DNA of 12,586 nucleotides, taken from Prosthecobacter sp. Its GTDB lineage: Bacteria > Verrucomicrobiota > Verrucomicrobiia > Verrucomicrobiales > Verrucomicrobiaceae. Both the position numbers and the translations under genes were made by a program. The stretch spans positions 1-12,586 of the forward strand of contig JAOZVT010000388.1 in NCBI GenBank assembly GCA_025869455.1. The letters run 5' to 3'. Shown here one piece after another: positions 1-5,720 of this stretch. Every line of letters begins with the position of its first letter. Positions within the stretch are counted from its first letter, which is position 1. Under the pieces are notes generated by a model. That model was not told the origin of the DNA and ran no database searches. It saw nothing but the letters and a program-made list of their open reading frames with translations.

Positions 1-1155
1 TGGCACCGGAACGAATTTCATCTTCAGACTGTTTTCCCAAGGCTGCTCACGCGTTGCTTGACTAGCATCTGCCCAAAGATGCCTAGCGCGGTTCATGGGG
101 AATTGACCTTCCGTCATCCACGCCCCCACAGCTACCCCAAGTCCCATGAATATAAATACAGCCGCAACGATCAGTAAGTTCTGACTCTTGACTTTCTTGG
201 CGCGTCCTCGGCGATGGTCGGCTGCGATCTTTTCGACAGCGTTGGACAGTTCCATCACTGAACTCAATCTTCTTTGCGGATCATCAGCCAGCGAATGACA
301 GACAATGGAATCAATTTTTTTACTGAGTCCCGTTTTTTTCGACAGTGGAGTGAACTGCCCCATCGGGACAGCACCCGTCAACATTTCGTAGAGCAAAACA
401 CCTAGTGCATAAATGTCTGCACGGACATCTGCCGTTCCCGCACTGCGCGTGACTTCGGGAGCAATATAATACGGAGTCCCGAAGGTATCTCGCGTTTGGG
501 TAACACCATAAGCCGTCGAGTCCTCCACCAGCGTTTTCGCCAAACCAAAGTCGGCCACCTTCACGGTTCCGTCTGCCCCAATGAGAATGTTAGCCGGCTT
601 GATATCCCGGTGAACGATCCCGCGCTGATGCGCATGAATAACACCGGCGCAGACTTTGAGGAAAATATCCAATGCCCGTTCAACTTCCAGCCGTTGAGCC
701 CGGAGTAAGCGACGCAGATCGCACCCGTCCACATACTCCATGACCAGGAAGTGCCGACCGTTGACCGTCTCTCCATGATCGAGAACACGCACCACATTGT
801 GGTGACTCAGTTGGGAAAGTGCCGCCACTTCAGCTTCAAATCTCGCGGTCACTTCAGGATCTCGTGTAAGCCTGCCAGAGACGACCTTCATGGCCACCAC
901 ACGCCCACGCGCTGTTAAGATGGCCCGATAGACCTCCCCCATTCCGCCACCCCCAATGAGTTCCTGAATTTCGTACCCTTGGACGTTTAGAGAAAGAGGC
1001 TCTTTTTCCTCAATCTCATCTTCAATCTGGTACAGGAAATCACGCGGCATGGTACGCCCCACACAGGAGGTGCAAACTCCGCCCACGAGCATTTGCGCTG
1101 CTTGCAGTTTACCGCAGCGTGCACAAGGGATCAGACTGGGCTTGGGATCACTCAA
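1..1155 (-). CDS. Zinc-ribbon Ser/Thr protein kinase fused to an FGE/SUMF1 domain (C-terminus cut by window edge)
   Basis: 385 codons are visible, reading open through the left edge. In order: a zinc ribbon with paired cysteines C11/C14 and C28/C31; a Hanks-type kinase domain with glycine loop LIGGGGMGEVY (about 66-76), ATP-anchoring Lys90 in AMKVV, catalytic Asp184 in VHRDIKPAN, DFG at 202-204 and YIAPE after a Thr/Ser-rich activation segment; one transmembrane helix at about 326-345; and then NSLKMKFVPVP, which I recognise as the usual opening of SUMF1/formylglycine-generating-enzyme domains in Planctomycetes-Verrucomicrobia kinases. It is therefore a membrane-anchored kinase with an extracytoplasmic SUMF1-like module. 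I chose the TTG start at 1155 because it is the first start after an in-frame TAA and it retains the zinc ribbon; ATG codons at residues 22 and 36 would break or remove it. It overlaps the upstream sigma gene by 8 bp, implying co-translation. The kinase call is firm; the SUMF1 call rests on about 11 residues. Confidence 0.93.
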   Translation of the reverse strand, partial: MSDPKPSLIPCARCGKLQAAQMLVGGVCTSCVGRTMPRDFLYQIEDEIEEKEPLSLNVQGYEIQELIGGGGMGEVYRAILTARGRVVAMKVVSGRLTRDPEVTARFEAEVAALSQLSHHNVVRVLDHGETVNGRHFLVMEYVDGCDLRRLLRAQRLEVERALDIFLKVCAGVIHAHQRGIVHRDIKPANILIGADGTVKVADFGLAKTLVEDSTAYGVTQTRDTFGTPYYIAPEVTRSAGTADVRADIYALGVLLYEMLTGAVPMGQFTPLSKKTGLSKKIDSIVCHSLADDPQRRLSSVMELSNAVEKIAADHRRGRAKKVKSQNLLIVAAVFIFMGLGVAVGAWMTEGQFPMNRARHLWADASQATREQPWENSLKMKFVPVP

Positions 1156-1876
1156 AGCTTAGGACACTCATCAAGTAGCGCAGTTCTTCATCCGCATCCG
1201 CTTCTGGAGAGAGGGTGATGGCGACTTCACCGCGAAGCTCTTCTGCAAAACGACGACGCGCCCGGTGAACTTCCAGTTTCACCTGATTTTCAGTCATTCG
1301 TAAAACTTCACCAATCTCCGAATATGGCTTTAATAATTCAGGGCACACCAACCCCTCTTTCAGCGTAGCGAACACGGCTTGTCGATTCCGCCGAATGTAT
1401 CGCTCTTCCAGGCGGTCCATGGAGCGTTTCACGACTGCCCAGGCCCAACGCCGATCAAACCACTGATCTGCGGCATCCGGCTGGCTTGGCACATCAAAGA
1501 CTTCTGCATCGTCTAGAGAAACGAAGGTTTTTCCTCCCCCGCGTTTTTGCCGAGCGGCATCTCTTCGCGCCGTGGTAAGATGGTTTCGCAAAGACTGTTT
1601 TAAATAACTGCGCAAACGCCCGCGTTCGGGGGACACACTGTGGAGCCCCCCGGCCTGGATGAAATGAGTCAAAAACTCTTGGGTCTCATCCAATGCCTCC
1701 TCACGGTCACAGCCTAACGCCCTAAGATAGGTGTAAATCGCAGGCCAATAAACTTTGCATAACTCCTCCAGAGCCTCTTTCGAGGCAAGATCGTCACCAT
1801 TCCTAGCCATCAGCACCTGAGTCCAGGCAGTGGCAGGAAATGAGGCACGAACAGTAGATGCTGGACGAAGAGACAT
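1148..1876 (-). CDS. ECF-type RNA polymerase sigma factor of the Ser/Thr-kinase-associated kind
   Basis: The product is 242 aa, longer than a typical ECF sigma. Region 2 spans about residues 35-115 (ALEELCKVYWPAIYTYLRALG, then DREEALDETQEFLTHF, then RGRLRSYLKQSLRNHL). Region 4 spans about 160-215 and carries the helix-turn-helix YSEIGEVLRMTENQVKLEVH. The segment FPATAWTQVLMARNGD before region 2 matches the opening typical of Planctomycetes/Verrucomicrobia sigma factors encoded beside kinases, so I start at the ATG at 1876. The frame is open to an ATG at 2002, but those extra 42 residues are Cys-rich and resemble no sigma; neither start has a clear ribosome-binding site. The stop lies within the kinase gene's first codons. 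No anti-sigma factor gene is adjacent, so the kinase is the obvious candidate for controlling activity. Thr65 sits in region 2.2, where phosphorylation is known to switch kinase-linked ECF43-type sigmas. Target promoters are unknown. Confidence 0.88.
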   Translation of the reverse strand: MSLRPASTVRASFPATAWTQVLMARNGDDLASKEALEELCKVYWPAIYTYLRALGCDREEALDETQEFLTHFIQAGGLHSVSPERGRLRSYLKQSLRNHLTTARRDAARQKRGGGKTFVSLDDAEVFDVPSQPDAADQWFDRRWAWAVVKRSMDRLEERYIRRNRQAVFATLKEGLVCPELLKPYSEIGEVLRMTENQVKLEVHRARRRFAEELRGEVAITLSPEADADEELRYLMSVLSFE

Positions 1877-1962
1877 GCAGAACAGAGAGTGCATCTGCCA
1901 ACTAAAAAGGCATTCGGGCAACCTTCCTAATTGAGAGACTAGTCCTATTGCTCTCGAACAGA

Positions 1963-1988
1963 TGCCTTGGCAAGTGTCGTCCAAGGCA
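1963..1988. repeat. 8-bp inverted repeat upstream of the sigma factor gene
   Basis: TGCCTTGG at 1963-1970 and CCAAGGCA at 1981-1988 are perfect reverse complements with a 10-nt spacer. It lies about 90-110 bp upstream of the chosen sigma start, and no T-run follows on either strand. It could be an operator, an mRNA hairpin or chance. If the sigma gene really starts at 2002 the repeat would lie inside coding sequence. Confidence 0.4.
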
Positions 1989-2009
1989 ATTGTGCGATGC
2001 ATTCTGCAA

Positions 2010-2046
2010 CAATCTAATTCAACATCCTGGATGTTAAGTTAGATTG
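2010..2046 (-). terminator. Long hairpin over the stop codon of the oxidoreductase gene, candidate transcript end
   Basis: Bases 2010-2027 and 2029-2046 form 18-nt arms around a single central base, with only two mismatches, each able to form a G-U pair on one strand. The right arm includes the TAA stop of the minus-strand oxidoreductase (2039-2041). No U-run follows on the minus strand, so it is not a classical intrinsic terminator. It may stabilise the 3' end, stop polymerase with Rho, or insulate the sigma gene downstream. Confidence 0.5.
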
Positions 2047-3388
2047 CCCAACCTTCACGATAGGTCTTCGTCAGCAGTTTGTTTGCCTCAGGGAAATTCT
2101 TGAAGGTCAGATTCGCTGCATCCCATTCCAGAATTTTAGGTTCCAGAGGGTCTCCTGTGCGGGAGTCAATGGGACCTGTACAGAAACGCGTGGCCACATT
2201 TCCAAGCTGGACGGTTTCAGACAGTGGCCCTGCGTAATGGAAACCATCGCTCGTTTTGGTGCCAGCTAGGCAGGCATCCACCCAGACGTGCCAGTGGCTC
2301 AGCCCTTTTCCCTTCGGGTATTTAAAGGTCGTGAAGTTCTCCGTCGGGTACAGGCGGGGGCCTGCGACGTGACCGAGCACCATGTTTCCTTTTTCACCAA
2401 TGAACAGGGAGCCACTTTTCGGCAGATCCAGATTGTCTGGCATCTTCGCCATCTTGCGGTCTGGCCGCAGTCCACCATCACTCCAGGTGACTTTGAGGGT
2501 CTTGTCCACGGTGAGGTCGTTTCCTGGGAACACATATTCCACTTCCTCGGAGGTCGGCCAGATGTGTTGGTTGATGCCACTATTGCGAGCCGTGATCGTC
2601 AATGGAGCATTGAGCCCAAGGGCGGTAAATACGGGGTCCAGAATGTGACAGCCAAAGTCCCCCATCGCGCCACCACCAAAGTCCTGCCAGTCGCGCCAAA
2701 TGAAGGGATGATAACACGGAGCGTAATCACGCATCGGGGCGACCCCGATCCAGAGATCCCAGTTCACGTTTTTGGGGATCGGGGCACCGGGCATGGGATC
2801 CAGGCGTTTGTTGCGCTCATTGCCAGTCACGGCCACCCAGGAGTGCACTTCTTTGATTTTACCAATGGCACCTTCTTTGAGCAGTCGCGTCCCCAGGCGG
2901 TATTCAATGGCGGAATGGATCTGATTGCCCATTTGCGTGACCACCCCTGCTTTTTCAGCTTCCAGGCGCATCTGGCGAGCTTCCCAGACAGTGTGCGCCA
3001 GAGGTTTCTGGCAATAAACGTGTTTTCCTAAGCGCATGGCATCAATAGCCACCTTCGCATGCATGTGATCGGGCGTTCCCACGGAGACGGCATCGATCTT
3101 GTCCCCTAACTGGGAGAACATCTCGCGGAAATCAGCAAAGTGCGGCGTCCCAGGGAAAGCGGCGTCCACTTTGTCAAAGCGGTCACTGTCAATGTCGCAA
3201 AAGCCGACATACTTCACCGATTCATGGCCCCCGATGTTTTTGATATCGCTAAAGGCCATGCCATTCGCCCCCACAGAAACAACCTGAAGTTTCGAGTTCG
3301 GATTGGCAGACTTCACCACGGCCGGAAAGGCCACGGAGGCAGCAGCAAGAGAAGTATTTTTGAAGAAGGTGCGGCGGCTGACAGGCAT
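2039..3388 (-). CDS. Tat-exported Gfo/Idh/MocA family NAD(P)-dependent oxidoreductase
   Basis: The product is 449 aa. It opens with the twin-arginine motif SRRTFFKN (residues 4-11), a hydrophobic stretch and an Ala-rich cleavage region near residue 28, as in the many secreted members of this family in Planctomycetes and Verrucomicrobiota. The Rossmann half follows: VVSVGANGMAF (about 36-46), the acidic FCDIDSDR (63-70), VSVGTPDHMH (101-110) and the family's catalytic-lysine motif as CQKPLAH (126-132). GGGAMGDFGCHILDP (238-252) supplies the His of the C-terminal barrel. I chose the ATG at 3388 because it puts the Tat motif at the N-terminus; the frame is open to an ATG at 3439, but that would place 17 basic residues first and run into sufE. 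It starts 10 bp after the sufE-like stop, so the two are probably co-transcribed. Family members oxidise or isomerise sugars and related polyols; the substrate cannot be read from sequence. Confidence 0.93.
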   Translation of the reverse strand: MPVSRRTFFKNTSLAAASVAFPAVVKSANPNSKLQVVSVGANGMAFSDIKNIGGHESVKYVGFCDIDSDRFDKVDAAFPGTPHFADFREMFSQLGDKIDAVSVGTPDHMHAKVAIDAMRLGKHVYCQKPLAHTVWEARQMRLEAEKAGVVTQMGNQIHSAIEYRLGTRLLKEGAIGKIKEVHSWVAVTGNERNKRLDPMPGAPIPKNVNWDLWIGVAPMRDYAPCYHPFIWRDWQDFGGGAMGDFGCHILDPVFTALGLNAPLTITARNSGINQHIWPTSEEVEYVFPGNDLTVDKTLKVTWSDGGLRPDRKMAKMPDNLDLPKSGSLFIGEKGNMVLGHVAGPRLYPTENFTTFKYPKGKGLSHWHVWVDACLAGTKTSDGFHYAGPLSETVQLGNVATRFCTGPIDSRTGDPLEPKILEWDAANLTFKNFPEANKLLTKTYREGWAI

Positions 3389-3398
3389 AGACCACAGA

Positions 3399-3821
3399 CT
3401 ACGTCTGCGGCGGCCGTGAGCTTGCATGCGCCCATTCACGCATGCGACCGCGCATGGAGGCCAATCCAGCCAGGCGTGTGGGCGACAGAACCTTATGGAA
3501 TGAGCAACCGGACCATATTTCAGGCTCCACGGCGACTACTTCAGAGGGTTCCGAATCCGTGTAAAGGTGACACAAAAGAGCCACTAATCCCGCCACCATG
3601 GGAGAGTCCGCTGCACAGCGAAAAAGGCAGCGTCCATCCTGCATCTCCCCCAGCAACCAAACACGGGAAACGCAGCCAGGGACCAATTGCTCGTCGGCTC
3701 GTTCCGACTCAGGCAGCAAGACTCCAGGAATGTAGGAAGTCAGCGCTGATAGACGCTCCTGAGCGTTTTCGATCAGATTGAGGTCTGAGATCAGTTCGGC
3801 TTGTTTTTCACGCAATGACAT
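3399..3821 (-). CDS. SufE-family sulfur-acceptor protein
   Basis: The product is 140 aa, the usual SufE size. The hallmark is VPGCVSRVWLLGE with the presumed sulfur-accepting Cys50, followed by a C-terminal LSPTRLAGLASMRGRMREW helix that matches the SufE ending (LSPSR...GL). SufE accepts persulfide sulfur from the cysteine desulfurase SufS and passes it to the SUF scaffold for Fe-S cluster assembly. No SufS or other SUF gene lies in the window, so it is an isolated copy or the partner of a desulfurase elsewhere. It starts at the ATG at 3821 with no strong ribosome-binding site, and its promoter must lie in the short interval before, or within, the inverted-repeat element at 3866-4044. The final residues (about 131-140) are Ser/Pro-rich and poorly conserved. 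Confidence 0.87.
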   Translation of the reverse strand: MSLREKQAELISDLNLIENAQERLSALTSYIPGVLLPESERADEQLVPGCVSRVWLLGEMQDGRCLFRCAADSPMVAGLVALLCHLYTDSEPSEVVAVEPEIWSGCSFHKVLSPTRLAGLASMRGRMREWAHASSRPPQT

Positions 3822-3835
3822 CGCTTAAATTCCAT

Positions 3836-3914
3836 ACCCTCTGCCAGTCTGCCACTCGTTTCATTAGGGTGTGTTTTAAAAATGGGGAGGGAGGCGTTGA
3901 GTCTGGCAGAGGGT
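3836..3914. repeat. 12-bp inverted repeat that straddles the left border of the 179-bp element
   Basis: ACCCTCTGCCAG at 3836-3847 lies outside the element and CTGGCAGAGGGT at 3903-3914 lies inside; they are perfect reverse complements. The inside copy falls in the stretch that interrupts the otherwise continuous foldback of the left half. Confidence 0.55.
3866..3896. repeat. Left terminal inverted repeat of the 179-bp element
   Basis: This 31-bp end matches the reverse complement of 4014-4044 at all but two positions (19th and 29th bases). It lies 45 bp upstream of the sufE-like start codon. Confidence 0.85.
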
Positions 3915-3954
3915 CAGTGAGCGAGGTGTCCAATGGCTGCGTTAAACAACTTGA

Positions 3955-3972
3955 AGCTATGATTCCATAGCT
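3955..3972. repeat. Central hairpin of the 179-bp element
   Basis: Perfect 7-bp arms (AGCTATG and CATAGCT) surround a 4-nt loop close to the midpoint of the element, so that the whole element can fold back on itself. A second small palindrome, GGCGTTCGCC, follows at 3978-3987. Confidence 0.6.
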
Positions 3973-4013
3973 CCTTCGGCGTTCGCCTTGCCCTTGAACA
4001 CCTTCTCACTGGC

Positions 4014-4044
4014 GACTCCCTCCCGATTTTTAAAACACACCCTA
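4014..4044. repeat. Right terminal inverted repeat of the 179-bp element
   Basis: Reverse complement of the left end with two mismatches. It ends 33 bp before the SWIM-protein start codon, leaving little room for an independent promoter, so the T/A-rich part of this repeat may contribute to one. Confidence 0.85.
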
Positions 4045-4077
4045 GCTTCTTCAAGCAGGTGCCGCTAAAACGCTCTC

Positions 4078-4779
4078 ATGTCTTGGGATCAGGAAGAGGT
4101 CAATGAAAGCCGGGAACGGGTACAGCGGGAAATCAACAAACGCCGCGCCCGTGGCGAAGCGTTGACACCTTTGGAGGTGCCTCAAAAAAGCCGCAAGCTC
4201 AGCCAGACTTTTTGGGGACAAGCCTGGTGCAGAAATCTGGAATCCTACCAGCACTATGAAACACGCCTACCACGCGGACGCAGCTACCTGAGAAATGGCA
4301 AGGTGCTGGACCTGACCATTGAACCAGGAACCCTCAGCGCGGTGGTAGCAGGTGGTGAGCTCTACGACACCCTCATTCACATCCAACCGCTGAAGCTGGA
4401 AGACTGGCAAGAAATCGTGAAGGCTAGCCAAGGTCAGGTGAATTCCTTGCTGGACCTGCTCACTGGCAAATTGGGGGATGGCCTGATGCAAATCCTGACT
4501 GATCCCGAAAGCGGCCTATTTCCCAAACCCAAGGAGATTCGATTTGATTGCTCCTGCCCCGATCATGCCGATCTCTGCAAGCATGCCTCCGCCGTTCTCT
4601 ACGGTGTGGGTGTGCTGCTGGACACACGCCCTGAATTGCTCTTTACCCTCAGGGGTGTGGATCAAGCAGACTTGCTAGCGTCTGCGGGCGCTGCCTCTGC
4701 GGCAGGGTTGGCTGAAACCGAAAGCGAACTGGCAGGTACCGACCTCTCCGCTTTATTCGGGATTGATTTGGCAGAATGA
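4078..4779 (+). CDS. SWIM zinc-finger family protein
   Basis: The product is 233 aa. The core motif is CxCx6CxH with C158, C160, C167 and H169 (FDCSCPDHADLCKHASAVLYGVG region), the SWIM zinc finger. The N-terminal half has FWGQAW (45-50) and RLPRGRSYLRNGKVLDLTIEPG (about 63-84), which match the usual region of bacterial SWIM proteins. These are often encoded next to SNF2-type helicases and are thought to bind nucleic acid or protein, but no helicase gene is in this window and the exact role is unknown. An Ala/Glu-rich, low-complexity tail (about 200-233) follows the finger. The ATG at 4078 is the only reasonable start because an in-frame TAA lies 12 bp upstream. No good ribosome-binding site is visible. 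It converges on the folP-like gene 74 bp away, with no convincing terminator between them. Confidence 0.88.
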   Translation: MSWDQEEVNESRERVQREINKRRARGEALTPLEVPQKSRKLSQTFWGQAWCRNLESYQHYETRLPRGRSYLRNGKVLDLTIEPGTLSAVVAGGELYDTLIHIQPLKLEDWQEIVKASQGQVNSLLDLLTGKLGDGLMQILTDPESGLFPKPKEIRFDCSCPDHADLCKHASAVLYGVGVLLDTRPELLFTLRGVDQADLLASAGAASAAGLAETESELAGTDLSALFGIDLAE

Positions 4780-4853
4780 CACCGATGCCGCGTCACAAAT
4801 TGTCGTGAAGACTGGTTTCAAAACAGCCTCCAATTTCTTCGAGAAAAGCCGTA

Positions 4854-5720
4854 TCAACGAAGCCCCCACAACACCTTCACTGCCTGAGCAGCAGCACGGA
4901 CATTGTGGACCCGAAAGATTTGAGAACCTTGGCGCATGCCGGAGTTGATACAGGCGATAGTTCCTGCATCCCGGTCTGTGGCCTGGGGCAAATCCAACAC
5001 CTGACCAATGACCGTCTTTCGCGAAACGGGTAAAAGAACAGGTCGGCCCCAATGCTGGATTTGGTCAGCATGACGATACAACTTAAGGTTATCCTCTCGC
5101 TGTTTGGCAAAGTCGATACCTGGGTCCAAAATGATGTATTCAGAGGCTAAACCCGCACTTTGGGCCAGTGCCATCTTTTCATCAAAGAACTGCGCCATGG
5201 TCTCCAGGATATTCGCATAACCGACATGGGTGTGCGGCACCTTCGGCTGACCGATGCTGTGCATGATGAGCAGACTCGCACCATGCTCCGCACAGAGCCT
5301 AGCATTGGTTGCATCTGGCAGAGCACTGATGTCATTGATGAGGTCTCCACCATGCGGAAGAACAGCTTCGATCACGGCGGAACGCCACGTATTGATGGAA
5401 AGCAGTGGGGGCCAGAGCTGAGTCTTGTCCCACGGTGATGTTTCAAACTTGGCGATTAAGTCAGCCCAAGCCGCCATGAAGGGCAACAAGCGCTCAATCT
5501 CCTCCGTCTCGCTGATCGGACCCCGGTTCGTGCGTGCGCTTTCAGCCCCGATGTCAATGATGTCGGCTCCATCTCGGAGCATCCCTTCTGCCTGAGCCAG
5601 CGCTTTCTCAGGATCCAACGTGCCATCTCCACAAAAGGAATCGTCATTGATATTGACGATCCCCATCACCAATGGACGGCGGGGAAACTCGATGACGTGA
5701 TGGCGGGCTTTCCAGATCAT
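4854..5720 (-). CDS. folP: Dihydropteroate synthase family protein
   Basis: The product is 288 aa. Nearly all DHPS landmarks are present: MGIVNINDDSF (19-29), DIIDIGAESAR (53-63), LINDISALPD (127-136), IILDPGIDFAK (196-206), PVSRKTVIG (231-239) and RVHNV (270-274). The family condenses 4-aminobenzoate with dihydropterin pyrophosphate in folate synthesis. By analogy with E. coli, pterin-site residues N23, N129, D199, K235 and R270 are kept, but the SIDT aspartate is replaced by Asn110 (SINTWR) and RVHDV reads RVHNV. It may be a true but divergent FolP or a paralogue, so the symbol is provisional. I chose the ATG at 5720, which forms an ATGA overlap with the upstream phosphatase and has GGAGA 10 nt before it; the TTG at 5729 would be too close to that site. 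Confidence 0.85.
   Translation of the reverse strand: MIWKARHHVIEFPRRPLVMGIVNINDDSFCGDGTLDPEKALAQAEGMLRDGADIIDIGAESARTNRGPISETEEIERLLPFMAAWADLIAKFETSPWDKTQLWPPLLSINTWRSAVIEAVLPHGGDLINDISALPDATNARLCAEHGASLLIMHSIGQPKVPHTHVGYANILETMAQFFDEKMALAQSAGLASEYIILDPGIDFAKQREDNLKLYRHADQIQHWGRPVLLPVSRKTVIGQVLDLPQATDRDAGTIACINSGMRQGSQIFRVHNVRAAAQAVKVLWGLR

Larger units (their letters stand above)
3866..4044. mobile_element. MITE-like non-autonomous element with 31-bp terminal inverted repeats
   Basis: The left end (3866-3896) and right end (4014-4044) are reverse complements with 29 of 31 matches; both begin AGGGTGTGTTTTAAAAAT read inward. A TA dinucleotide sits at each outer border (3865-3866 and 4043-4044), consistent with a 2-bp TA target duplication as made by IS630/Tc1-type and some IS5-type transposases; with that reading the repeats proper start at GGG. 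The interior continues as a weaker palindrome (CAGTGAG...AGGTGT on the left, its counterpart on the right) around the central hairpin AGCTATG-ATTC-CATAGCT (3955-3972). No open reading frame of useful length is inside, so it would need a transposase in trans. It separates the divergent sufE-like and SWIM genes and so sits in their promoter region. The parent insertion sequence is not identified. Confidence 0.8.

Noticed and set aside
1929..1936. AATTGAGA upstream of the sigma gene, identical to one arm of the 8135-8157 repeat
   Set aside because: A single 8-mer without its partner arm; a chance match is likely.
1877..2002. N-terminal extension of the sigma factor to an ATG at 2002
   Set aside because: The added 42 residues are Cys-rich and unlike sigma factors, and the region holds inverted repeats suited to an upstream region. 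It is not fully excluded.
2288..3031. 247-aa open frame on the plus strand opposite the Tat oxidoreductase gene
   Set aside because: It is a shadow of a well-supported gene: its translation has no recognisable domain, and it covers the oxidoreductase's conserved regions in antisense.
3140..3781. 213-aa plus-strand open frame spanning the oxidoreductase start and the SufE-like gene
   Set aside because: It spans two real minus-strand genes and its Arg/Pro/His-rich translation matches nothing.
4780..4853. Terminator between the convergent SWIM and DHPS-family genes
   Set aside because: Only a 6-bp AAATTG/CAATTT match with a long loop is present and there is no T-run, so there is not enough to call.
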